Shown here: positions 7,682 to 13,909 of the stretch, in pieces
Position numbering within the stretch: position 1 is the stretch's first letter
Layout of the letters: every line of letters begins with the position of its first letter
Assembly: GCA_013331225.1 (NCBI GenBank)
Contig: DUGV01000282.1
Location: 1 to 13,909, forward strand
DNA from: Methanolinea sp.
Lineage (GTDB): Archaea; Halobacteriota; Methanomicrobia; Methanomicrobiales; Methanospirillaceae
DNA: 13,909 nt
Reading direction: 5' to 3'
Position numbers and translations under genes: made by a program
Notes under the pieces: model-generated
What the model was told of the DNA's origin: nothing
Seen by the model: the letters and a program-made list of their open reading frames with translations, nothing else
Database searches by the model: none

Positions 7682-7690
7682 TTTTTTTTT
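7682..7690 (+). terminator. Oligo-T transcription terminator
   Basis: A run of nine T residues lies 25 bp after the stop codon of the RGG-tail gene and before the next gene. Archaeal RNA polymerase stops at such U-rich stretches without needing a hairpin, and no convincing stem precedes it. Confidence 0.6.
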
Positions 7691-7745
7691 GGCCATTTGA
7701 CTTAGATCACAGAAGTATCTTGTATCCCTGCAGTACAGTGAAAGT

Positions 7746-8102
7746 ATGGATCTGAAGAAAGCGGTGAAAGGTTACCAGTTCGCCGAACGGGCGAAGAGTG
7801 AACTGATTATCTCCTCGCAGCTCACCATCGCACTCGCAGGGTTCCCTGAATCAGAACGCGCCGGCGGAAAACGGATGCTCGTACTCCTCCTTGAAGCCGT
7901 CCGTTCAGAACTTGAATTTGCCTGGAAAGGGACCGAGATGTCGGACTTCCGGCGTGCTATCAACCTCCTCTCGGAATCGATCAGCACGGTTGAGAGCGAG
8001 AATTACGGGGCGGCGTCCCTGAAAATAAGCGAGTCCATCAGTGCAGTCACTACTGCAGCCCAGGGGTCGTGGCAGGTTCTCGAAGCACATGGACTCATCT
8101 GA
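7746..8102 (+). CDS. Conserved-looking small helical protein of unknown function
   Basis: I do not recognise a named family. The 118 residues look entirely alpha-helical, with long amphipathic runs (YQFAERAKSELIISSQLTIA, KRMLVLLLEAVRSELEFAWK, FRRAINLLSESISTVES). There is no signal peptide, membrane segment, cysteine pair or catalytic motif, so a soluble helical-bundle protein is the best description. Its GC-rich third codon positions match neighbouring genes, and its stop codon lies inside the start of the nitroreductase-like gene (14-nt overlap), which argues that it is real and co-transcribed. It is the first gene of the run that ends with the DUF2070 protein. A role as a partner or regulator of the flavoprotein is possible but unproven. 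Confidence 0.75.
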   Translation: MDLKKAVKGYQFAERAKSELIISSQLTIALAGFPESERAGGKRMLVLLLEAVRSELEFAWKGTEMSDFRRAINLLSESISTVESENYGAASLKISESISAVTTAAQGSWQVLEAHGLI

Positions 8103-8616
8103 ATTCCTTCAATTCCTTGTGTCGCGCTGCTCGGTGAGGGAATACGACACACGCGAAGTGCCCGACGCCGACCTCACCTATATCCTGGACTGCGCAAGCA
8201 CCGCCCCAAGTGCGGGAAACCTCGAGGCCTGGGACGTTGTCATCGTGGACGGGCAGGAGGAGAAAGAGAGGGTGGCAGAGGCCTCTTTCGGCCAGGAGCA
8301 TGTTGTATCTGCCGCCCTGCTCCTTGTAGTATGTGCGAATTACGTGAGATCCATGTCAAGATATGGCGACAGGGGTGTCCTCTTTGCCATCCAGGACGCG
8401 ACCATTGCCTGCACCTACATGATGCTCGCGGCTCATGCAAAAAGGCTCCATACGTGCTGGGTCGGCTCGTTCCAGGACGACGAGGTGCGGGATATGCTCG
8501 ATCTTCCGCCCCATGTCCGGCCGATCGCAATCCTCTGCGTAGGGAAGGGCTTTTCGCCCGGGAGCTTTACAGAACGAATGCCGGTGGTTGAACACGTGCA
8601 CCACCAGTTATGGTGA
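8089..8616 (+). CDS. Nitroreductase-family FMN-dependent oxidoreductase
   Basis: This is a 175-residue flavoprotein of the nitroreductase fold, usually a homodimer that binds FMN and transfers electrons from a reduced cofactor to a small organic acceptor. The diagnostic segments are SRCSVREYD (12-20), which holds the FMN phosphate, [16 protein letters not shown] (39-54), the helix with [20 protein letters not shown] (103-122), and WVGSF near 124-128 ahead of [10 protein letters not shown]. The physiological substrate cannot be inferred. The start is taken as the ATG at 8089, giving [15 protein letters not shown], the typical N-terminus; an in-frame upstream start at 8041 would add 16 residues that overlap the preceding gene. 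It overlaps the helical protein gene by 14 nt and is followed after 10 nt by the UPF0212 gene. Confidence 0.92.
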   Translation: MDSSEFLQFLVSRCSVREYDTREVPDADLTYILDCASTAPSAGNLEAWDVVIVDGQEEKERVAEASFGQEHVVSAALLLVVCANYVRSMSRYGDRGVLFAIQDATIACTYMMLAAHAKRLHTCWVGSFQDDEVRDMLDLPPHVRPIAILCVGKGFSPGSFTERMPVVEHVHHQLW

Positions 8617-8626
8617 GGGACCAGGA

Positions 8627-8965
8627 ATGCCAGATTATCGTGTAATACTTGAAGGCGCATGGGTGGTGAAGGATGTCTCATCGCTCGAGGATGCGGTGAG
8701 CATTGCCATCAGCGAGGCAGGAAAGAGGCTGAACCCGGTAGCAGCCTACGTGGAGGTGGAGGTGGGCATGCTCGCCTGCCCGTTCTGCGAAGGTGAACTG
8801 AACAGTGCGCTGGTGGTAGCGCGCACCGCCCTTGTCGGGCTCCTCCTCGAGATGAAAGTCTTTCGTGCCGAGTCGCCCGAACACGCCACCCGCATCGCGA
8901 GATCCGTGATTGGAAAAGCCCTCCGCGACGTCCCCCTGGAAGTCAAGGAGGTCTGCGCACTGTGA
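8627..8965 (+). CDS. UPF0212 (DUF555) family protein
   Basis: This 112-residue protein closely matches the archaeal UPF0212/DUF555 family (MJ0068-like) as I recall it: [16 protein letters not shown] at the start, [11 protein letters not shown] (27-37), a CPFC knuckle at 51-54, [13 protein letters not shown] (67-79) and [12 protein letters not shown] near the end. The two cysteines of CPFC suggest a metal site, perhaps zinc shared across a dimer, because only one pair is present. No biochemical function is established for the family. The ATG at 8627 is preceded by purine-rich GAGGGACCAGGA. The stop overlaps the GTG start of the kinase gene by 4 nt, so the pair is translationally coupled. Confidence 0.93.
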   Translation: MPDYRVILEGAWVVKDVSSLEDAVSIAISEAGKRLNPVAAYVEVEVGMLACPFCEGELNSALVVARTALVGLLLEMKVFRAESPEHATRIARSVIGKALRDVPLEVKEVCAL

Positions 8966-9882
8966 TATACGTCGTCGGCCATACCGCCATCGACCACATC
9001 TGCAGGGTCCCCGCTTTCCCGCCCAGGAACGGGTCTGCCACCATTACCGAGCGGAAGGTATACTTCGGCGGGGGAGCAGCCAATATTGCCGCTGGCATCG
9101 CCAGGCTCGGCGAGCCCTGTACCCTCGTGAGCGCGATTGGGGGAGATTTTCCCGGCAGCGAGTATGATCGATGGCAGAAATCGCTTGGTTTGAACCAGCG
9201 GTTCTTCGAGGTTCCCGATGCCCACACTGCCACCGCGTTCATGTTCACGGACGAGGATGGGGACCAGATCACGTTCTTTGAATGGGGAGCGTCCCGCATC
9301 TTTTCCGACTCAGAGGCCCCTGCCCTCCCTTTCGTCCACATGGCCACGGCCGATCCGGACTTCAACACCCGCGTCGCAGAGAAGGCAGCCTTCTCCACGT
9401 TCGACCCGGGGCAGGACCTGCACAGGTACAGCCGTACCCAGCTGGACGCCATTCTTTCCCACATCAATATCCTCTTTGCGAACCAGCACGAAGTGGAGAG
9501 CATGTGCCGGACTCTCGGCCTCTCAAGGGAGGGCCTCGCCGCCCGCGTCCCTCTGGCGGTCTTCACGATGGGGGCAGGAGGAAGCGAGTACTTCCATGGA
9601 GAAGAGTGCTCCCATATCCCCGCGATACGCGTCAGGATGGCAGATCCTACTGGCGCGGGGGATGCCTACCGTGCAGGGTTCCTCGCGGCGTTCAGGCGGG
9701 GATACTCCCCCCGGGATTGCTGCCGTATCGGGACGGTGACCGCCTCTTTTGCCGTCGAAGTCACCGGGTGCCAGAACAACCTCCCCTCATGGGAGGAGAT
9801 GGAGACGAGGTTCCGGCAGGTATTCGGGGATGTTCCAGTGATTGAGCCCGGGGCAGGAGAAGCTCAGCGTTCCCGGGTGTGA
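8962..9882 (+). CDS. PfkB-family nucleoside kinase (MJ0406-like)
   Basis: This is a 306-residue ribokinase-fold sugar or nucleoside kinase. It closely follows the Methanocaldococcus MJ0406 nucleoside kinase, which phosphorylates inosine, guanosine and cytidine: VGHTAIDHI at the start, [16 protein letters not shown] (35-50), ITFFEWGA (103-110), [13 protein letters not shown] (145-157), NQHE (174-177) and the second PfkB signature [16 protein letters not shown] (228-243), in which Asp-234 is the catalytic base. Nucleoside salvage is therefore the likely role, although PfkB specificity is hard to predict from sequence. The start is a GTG at 8962 inside the stop of the UPF0212 gene (GTGA overlap). 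The C-terminal tail after about residue 292 looks disordered. The DUF2070 gene begins immediately after the stop. Confidence 0.93.
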   Translation: MIYVVGHTAIDHICRVPAFPPRNGSATITERKVYFGGGAANIAAGIARLGEPCTLVSAIGGDFPGSEYDRWQKSLGLNQRFFEVPDAHTATAFMFTDEDGDQITFFEWGASRIFSDSEAPALPFVHMATADPDFNTRVAEKAAFSTFDPGQDLHRYSRTQLDAILSHINILFANQHEVESMCRTLGLSREGLAARVPLAVFTMGAGGSEYFHGEECSHIPAIRVRMADPTGAGDAYRAGFLAAFRRGYSPRDCCRIGTVTASFAVEVTGCQNNLPSWEEMETRFRQVFGDVPVIEPGAGEAQRSRV

Positions 9883-11625
9883 GTGGACATGTCAGTGATG
9901 GGGGGGGAGTTGAAGATCGAGCGGTTGGGGCGCTACCTCTTCAATGCCCCGTCCTGGCCAATCTCGCTTGCCCTTCTCCTGCTGCTCGGGTTCATCCTGG
10001 ATGGGGTCAGTCTGAAACTCGGATCCCCGCTCTGGCTCGGGACGCGTGCCTTCACCATCCCGGCCCTCTTCGCATTCCTTGTGACGAAGCCCGCGGTGGA
10101 ACTGATCGGGCGTCCCATGACCTGGAACAGGTCCGCGCTCCTGGCGCTCTCCTGTACCCTCTTCGGGGTGATCATCACCCTCTCATCCCTGACGATCTCC
10201 CAGTCGATGCTCCCCCTCTTTTACGCTATCTCACTGGGCATAATCCTGGGCCTCCGGCTTCTCGTCCTGGTTGCAATCGCGGATTACCGGGTCCTCCGGA
10301 TGATTCTCCCGGCAGCAAGCCAGAGCCTGGCGGGGATTGCCATGGGAATGGTCCTTTTTCCTGGGAATTTTTTTGTCCTTGCACTTGTCCTCCAGGTGTT
10401 CTTCGGCCTCGGCTTCATCCTGCTTGTGTGGGCAATCGACAGGCCCCTTTACCGGACATTCCAAATCAGGGGCCTGGATTTTCTCAACTCGTTCCTTGCG
10501 CACCTGACAGACGGGTCAAAAGCCCTCGAGGACTTCTTCCGCAAGATCGGGGAGGAGGTGACCGTGCCGCAGGTCACCCTATTCTTTCGCAGGAACGAAA
10601 AGACTGGCCTCCTCCTCACTGTCCCGAACGTGCACCCCGGGCCCATGGGGGAGATCGGGGGCGGAAACCTCCCAAGGGGGATGCAGTCGGGATTCTCCGA
10701 GATGGTGATGGTCCCGCACGGGGCCGCCACTCATGACTTCAACCTTGTATCTGAGCAAGAGATTGACAAGCTCGTGCAGGCAGTGGTCGCATCCAGGGAC
10801 AACCTCGTCTTTTCTAGTTCCGCAACCCGTTCGGTCCGGTACCAGGAGGGATCAGTATCACTCCTCTGCCAGGTCTTTCGCGATACTCTCCTGATGGTAA
10901 GTACCAGGTCACCCGAACGGACCGAGGACCTTGACTTCAACATCGGAATGACCATCATGGCCGAGGGGCACCGGTCCTTCCCGCACATCGCGTTCATCGA
11001 TGCCCACAATTGCTATGCCGGGGATATCACCTATGTCCTCCCCGCGACCAGGCTTGCGATGGAGTATTACCATGCGGGGATAAAAGCGATTGACGAGACA
11101 CCCGGGATGCCGAGGTTTTCGCTGGAGCTTGGCATCGCGCATGTGCAGGTCCCCTTCTCCCGCGAACAGGGATTTGGAGACCAGGGCATCCAGCTCGCTG
11201 TTGTGCGGGCAGGAGAACAGAGCACCGCCTACCTTCTGATTGACGGAAACAACATGGAGAGCGGGGTAAGGGAGACCATACGGGATTTTTTACTCGAATC
11301 AGTTGACGAGGCCGAAGTGATGACGACCGATTCCCACGTGGTCAATACGGTGAGCGGAAAGAACCCCGTCGGCCTCCATGTCCCGGTCACCGAGATCATC
11401 CCGTGTGTGGATGCGGCGCTTCGCCAGGCCCTCGCAGACATGGCCCCTGCAGAAACCGCGGGGAGCACTGCCTGGTGCGAGGGGGTCGTGGTATTCGGTT
11501 CCCATCGGATCACCCAGATGGCGAGCACCGTCAATACCATTCTCCTCTTCATCCCGGTACTGAGTGCAGGAATGCTCCTCCTGGTCTTCCTCCTCTCCAT
11601 CCTTGTCTATGTCATGATTGGCTGA
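9883..11625 (+). CDS. DUF2070 family membrane protein, possible metal-dependent hydrolase domain
   Basis: This is a 580-residue membrane protein of the archaeal DUF2070 family, function unknown. About five or six hydrophobic helices fill residues 25-185, a soluble domain spans about 195-545, and one strong helix closes the protein (VNTILLFIPVLSAGMLLLVF, 550-569). The soluble part holds NVHPGPMGEIGGGNLP (249-264), PHGAATHDFNLVS (278-290), FIDAHNCYAGD (371-381) and TDSHVVNTVSGKN (482-494). Such clustered His/Asp motifs look like a metal-binding catalytic centre, which is my inference. The GTG at 9883 directly follows the kinase stop; an ATG at 9889 (two residues shorter) is an equally good start, and neither has a well-placed Shine-Dalgarno. 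It is the last gene of the 7746-11625 run. Confidence 0.9.
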   Translation: MDMSVMGGELKIERLGRYLFNAPSWPISLALLLLLGFILDGVSLKLGSPLWLGTRAFTIPALFAFLVTKPAVELIGRPMTWNRSALLALSCTLFGVIITLSSLTISQSMLPLFYAISLGIILGLRLLVLVAIADYRVLRMILPAASQSLAGIAMGMVLFPGNFFVLALVLQVFFGLGFILLVWAIDRPLYRTFQIRGLDFLNSFLAHLTDGSKALEDFFRKIGEEVTVPQVTLFFRRNEKTGLLLTVPNVHPGPMGEIGGGNLPRGMQSGFSEMVMVPHGAATHDFNLVSEQEIDKLVQAVVASRDNLVFSSSATRSVRYQEGSVSLLCQVFRDTLLMVSTRSPERTEDLDFNIGMTIMAEGHRSFPHIAFIDAHNCYAGDITYVLPATRLAMEYYHAGIKAIDETPGMPRFSLELGIAHVQVPFSREQGFGDQGIQLAVVRAGEQSTAYLLIDGNNMESGVRETIRDFLLESVDEAEVMTTDSHVVNTVSGKNPVGLHVPVTEIIPCVDAALRQALADMAPAETAGSTAWCEGVVVFGSHRITQMASTVNTILLFIPVLSAGMLLLVFLLSILVYVMIG

Positions 11626-11848
11626 CATTCGTTGGCTGAAAACGAAAATAACGCGGATGACCGGAGTTACGACTTTTCTTAAGGAGATATTGATTGGCAG
11701 AAGGAGAACTCAAAGGAAATGACCACCATGGTCCAGGCAGTGGTTCTTCAATTGATGCGTGAGAGTATCAGGCAACGATCAATTGGAGTATCAGCATTAA
11801 CTGACACTGAACCATGTTGGTTTCACATTTTTTGTTGTATTGTCCTCC

Positions 11849-11857
11849 ATATAAACT
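11849..11857 (+). promoter_or_regulatory. TATA-like promoter element
   Basis: CATATAAAC resembles an archaeal TATA box and lies in the AT-rich gap. Transcription would then begin near 11875, leaving a leader of roughly 240-270 nt that contains both hairpins before the start of the 111-residue protein. No transcript data are available to confirm it. Confidence 0.4.
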
Positions 11858-11901
11858 TTTTGGAAAATAATCGCAAATCACTTTACAATCTCTACTTGAG
11901 G

Positions 11902-11920
11902 CAAAAATGCAGGCATTTTG
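11902..11920 (+). other. Small stem-loop
   Basis: CAAAAATGC (11902-11910) can pair with GCATTTTG (11913-11920) apart from one unpaired A, around a two-base spacer. The spacer is too short for a normal RNA loop, so one or two closing pairs would open. It stands 10 bp before a longer inverted repeat. It may be part of a structured leader or simply AT-rich chance. Confidence 0.4.
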
Positions 11921-11930
11921 TCTGAGAAGC

Positions 11931-11968
11931 GCACAATCTGTCAGACAAATGTCTGACGGATTATGTGC
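11931..11968 (+). repeat. Long near-perfect inverted repeat in the leader region
   Basis: The left arm GCACAATCTGTCAGACA (11931-11947) faces the right arm TGTCTGACGGATTATGTGC (11950-11968) with only two bases between them. The inner eight base pairs are perfect; the outer ones are interrupted by one G-T wobble and one short bulge. As DNA it could be a dimeric operator; as RNA it would make a strong stem-loop with the innermost pairs opened. No T-run follows, so it is not a classical terminator. No known riboswitch or RNA family is recognised. Confidence 0.75.
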
Positions 11969-12148
11969 CACTTGCTGACGCCACCGATTCCCAAAGCGGT
12001 CTTTTCGCATGGCGCACACGCAGATCCGACCCCGCATCTGTGAAGTTTGAATCCTGCATTTTAACGTTTATTCATCAATCTGAACCCAATTTGTCGTCTG
12101 ACGCCAGGTTTACATGTGAAGAAGAACAACAGAATAACCGGTGACATC

Positions 12149-12484
12149 ATGAGGCAGGCACCGGTATCTGTCTTTACCCGGGCGGGCACGGCCCGGCGTT
12201 CTGGAAAGGGGATGTCCCTTTCCCTTGGGGACCGCATCTTCTATGTCCCCCCCGAAGAGCTAGGTGGACTATTTTCAGACCGGAACGCCATGATACTCAA
12301 TGACGAGGGTGAACAGGAAGGAATCGCGTGGCTCTCCCCGGTGCTCGCGAGAAAGAAACAGGATTTGACTGCCCTTATCCATGACAGGCTTTTCGTGGTC
12401 TCCTGCAGGGACCTCCACGCGCTCTTCTCTGGGGACCGCGAGGGGATCATTGTCCGCGAATACAATGCCGGCCGGGCAGCGTGA
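12149..12484 (+). CDS. Small protein of unknown function with internal duplication
   Basis: I do not recognise the family. The protein has 111 residues if started at the ATG at 12149, which has GGTGA at 12140-12144; a GTG at 12116 would add 11 basic residues. Two related segments are visible: DRIFYVPPEELGGLFS at 28-43 and DRLFVVSCRDLHALFS at 79-94, each followed by a charged stretch and a hydrophobic pair (MIL, IIV). They suggest a duplicated beta-alpha unit. No membrane segment, signal peptide or catalytic motif is visible. Codon use fits the genome's GC-rich style. It lies downstream of the structured leader at 11902-11968 and upstream of a response-regulator gene, so a role in signalling is possible but unsupported by sequence. 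Confidence 0.7.
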   Translation: MRQAPVSVFTRAGTARRSGKGMSLSLGDRIFYVPPEELGGLFSDRNAMILNDEGEQEGIAWLSPVLARKKQDLTALIHDRLFVVSCRDLHALFSGDREGIIVREYNAGRAA

Positions 12485-12788
12485 TCCTGCAATCGTTATC
12501 GAGGATGATCCCGTTGATCCTTTCGGCCGTACAGTGGGAAGCGAAGTCCAGTCTTTTTTCCCCGGGGATGCACGGAACTCTTTTAAACTCCCGTCAGGGA
12601 GTGACACCCTTTTCTGTGTGCGAAACGGAGATGCGTTCCCACGCCAGGCATGGATTTTTTTCTCCTGCTATTTCATCGCGGATACCACCATAAAGGAGCG
12701 GAAGGATAAAAAGACTCCAGGTGCCATGACTATCATCCTGGAATGCGCGGTTCCACGCGCTGCTGAAACGGTTCCTTGCCGGAGATAG
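12465..12788 (+). CDS. Doubtful ORF overlapping the preceding gene
   Basis: An open frame of 107 codons starts at an ATG inside the end of the 111-residue protein gene (20-nt overlap) and stops 5 bp before the response-regulator start. The product begins MPAGQRDPAIVIEDDPVDPF, includes one moderately hydrophobic stretch (WIFFSCYFIADTTI), and ends with a Cys/Arg tail. Third codon positions are less GC-rich than in the neighbours, no Shine-Dalgarno is evident, and no family is recognised. The packing between its neighbours is the only argument in favour. If it is not coding, 12485-12793 is an intergenic stretch with a TATA-like TTTTAAAC near 12580 that could serve the next gene. Confidence 0.3.
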   Translation: MPAGQRDPAIVIEDDPVDPFGRTVGSEVQSFFPGDARNSFKLPSGSDTLFCVRNGDAFPRQAWIFFSCYFIADTTIKERKDKKTPGAMTIILECAVPRAAETVPCRR

Positions 12789-12793
12789 AAGAG

Positions 12794-13909
12794 ATGATGC
12801 AAATCCTCCTGGTCGATGACGACCCCGATCTGCTTGATCTCATATGCCGTTTCCTCGAGAAGGAAGAGGAGATGCGGATAGACACGTGCATGTCCGGCAC
12901 CGAGGCCCTCGACGCCCTGAACACCACTCATTACGATGCAATCGTCCTTGATTACGAATTGCCCGGCATGAATGGCATCGATTTCCTGAGGATGATCAAG
13001 GGCCGGGGTAATGACACTCCCATCATCGTATTCACTGGCAAAGGCCAGGAGGAGACTGTCATCAAGGCGCTCAATTACGGTGCTGATTATTACCTCCAGA
13101 AGAGGGGAGATCCCAGGCTTAACTTCCTCGAGCTTCTCTATATGATAAGGGAGGCTGTGCGCAGACACGAGGCCAGGAAGGAACTTCTCGAGAGCGAGAG
13201 GAGGTTTCGTGAATCGCTCGAGAATGCACGCCTTATCGCCTTCCAGCTGGACAGGAACCTTTCGATCAGTTTTTGCAATGCGTTTCTCCTGACCCTCACT
13301 GGATACGAGAAGGCGGACCTGGTGGGTAAGTCCTGGACAGAGACATTCATCCCCGACAACGAACAGCGCATGGTTGAGCAGTTCTTCCTCTCCGCGATGG
13401 ATGGGGACCTGAACGCGCTCTATTTCACGTGCAGCATCAGGACAAGGGAAGGAAAGGTACGAAAGATCGACCTGAACAATACACTTCTCTGCGACCTTGA
13501 AGGAAACGTGACAGGGATTTCCTGCATTGGGCAGGACATCACCGACAAGGTGATAATGGAAGGGCAGAAAGCCGCGTCAGAGGAGCGGCTGAGACTGCTC
13601 TTTGAATATGCCCCCTATGCGTATTTCCTTACTGATCTCCGGGGGACATTCGTGGATGGAAACTTTGCAGCCGAGAACCTGATCGGCTATCCAAGGAGAG
13701 ATCTCATCGGGAAAAACTTCCTCGAGGCAGGTATCCTCTCCCCTGAAGAGGTCCCAAAAGCCATCGGACTCCTTGCCCGGCACGTCGAAGGCACACCCAC
13801 CGGTCCCGAGGAATTCGTGATACACAAAAAAGACGGGAGCCGCGTGGTTGCCGAGATCAGGAACCATCCTGTGGTGATCGGCGGAAAGACCGTTGTCCTC
13901 GGTTCGGCA
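12794..13909 (+). CDS. Response regulator-PAS-PAS signalling protein, probable hybrid histidine kinase (partial)
   Basis: This is a cytosolic two-component protein cut by the right window edge after 372 residues. Residues 1-125 are a receiver domain with the acidic pocket DDD (8-10), phospho-acceptor Asp-53 in VLDYELPGMNG, Thr-81 in FTGKG and Lys-103 in LQKRGD, so it should be phosphorylatable. A first PAS domain follows (about 135-245: FCNAFLLTLTGYEKADLVGK and then a closing GISCIGQDITDK), then a second PAS (about 257-372: FLTDLRGTFVDGNFAAENLI, then HKKDGSRVVAEIRN). Proteins of this layout in Methanomicrobiales often continue into more PAS domains and a histidine kinase, but that part is not visible. 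The start at 12794 has GGAG 9 nt upstream; an ATG at 12797 is equivalent. The presence of DNA-binding output cannot be judged. Confidence 0.92.
   Translation, partial: MMQILLVDDDPDLLDLICRFLEKEEEMRIDTCMSGTEALDALNTTHYDAIVLDYELPGMNGIDFLRMIKGRGNDTPIIVFTGKGQEETVIKALNYGADYYLQKRGDPRLNFLELLYMIREAVRRHEARKELLESERRFRESLENARLIAFQLDRNLSISFCNAFLLTLTGYEKADLVGKSWTETFIPDNEQRMVEQFFLSAMDGDLNALYFTCSIRTREGKVRKIDLNNTLLCDLEGNVTGISCIGQDITDKVIMEGQKAASEERLRLLFEYAPYAYFLTDLRGTFVDGNFAAENLIGYPRRDLIGKNFLEAGILSPEEVPKAIGLLARHVEGTPTGPEEFVIHKKDGSRVVAEIRNHPVVIGGKTVVLGSA

Larger units (their letters stand above)
11626..12148. other. AT-rich intergenic region without a convincing gene
   Basis: This gap of roughly 500 bp is clearly more AT-rich than the flanking genes, especially 11800-11920. 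Just after the DUF2070 stop, TTCGTT (11628-11633) can pair with AACGAA (11641-11646) as a weak hairpin, with a T-rich CTTTTCTT about 30 bp on, possibly a terminator. An AAGGAG at 11681-11686 precedes a TTG-started 22-codon frame (11694-11762), and a 68-codon frame (11719-11925) with AT-rich codons lacks any recognisable protein feature. The nine bases CTGACGCCA occur at 11975-11983 and 12098-12106. Two hairpins and a TATA-like element are listed separately. Confidence 0.6.

Noticed and set aside
9879..10736. 285-codon plus-strand frame overlapping the DUF2070 gene
   Set aside because: It is a Pro/Arg/Gly-rich out-of-frame product, while the overlapping frame has membrane helices and DUF2070 motifs.
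11719..11925. 68-codon ORF in the AT-rich gap
   Set aside because: Codon use is AT-rich and unlike neighbouring genes, and it ends next to the hairpins. It shows no domain or membrane pattern, so it is not annotated as a gene.

Overview
The window looks like chromosomal DNA from a methanogenic archaeon, most probably of the order Methanomicrobiales (Methanoregula, Methanolinea or Methanosphaerula type). The support is the archaea-only GatD/GatE amidotransferase pair, a UPF0212 (DUF555) protein, a DUF2070 membrane protein, an MJ0406-like nucleoside kinase, a small protein resembling DUF5350, and a response regulator fused to PAS domains, which is a common architecture in that order. Coding DNA is GC-rich with short spacers and many 4-14 nt overlaps. 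Intergenic DNA is AT-rich. I saw no insertion sequence, CRISPR array, rRNA or tRNA.

Layout. (1) Positions 1-1921, minus strand: a NitT/TauT-type ABC importer, made of a substrate-binding lipoprotein followed 12 nt later by a permease cut by the window edge. (2) 2111-2641, plus strand: a divergent HTH regulator with a possible sensor domain. (3) 2685-7256: argH-gatD-gatE, tightly overlapped, giving argininosuccinate lyase and the Glu-tRNA(Gln) amidotransferase that makes Gln-tRNA(Gln). (4) 7328-7657: a separate small basic protein with an RGG-repeat tail, followed by a T-run terminator. (5) 7746-11625: a compact five-gene plus-strand run encoding a small helical protein, a nitroreductase-fold flavoprotein, a UPF0212 protein, a PfkB nucleoside kinase and a DUF2070 membrane protein. 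(6) 11626-12148: an AT-rich gap with two adjacent hairpins behind a TATA-like element. (7) 12149-end: an unknown small protein with an internal duplication, a doubtful overlapping ORF, and a response regulator-PAS-PAS signalling protein cut by the window end.

The most unusual item is the ABC binding protein. Its two lobes appear in the opposite order from normal SsuA/TauA-like proteins: the lobe-2 half directly follows the lipoprotein signal, and the lobe-1 half is at the C-terminus. The reading frame is intact and the length is normal, so it reads as a circularly permuted binding protein. Other points for a second look are the RGG tail encoded by tandem DNA repeats, the structured leader at 11902-11968, and the His/Asp motifs of the DUF2070 protein.
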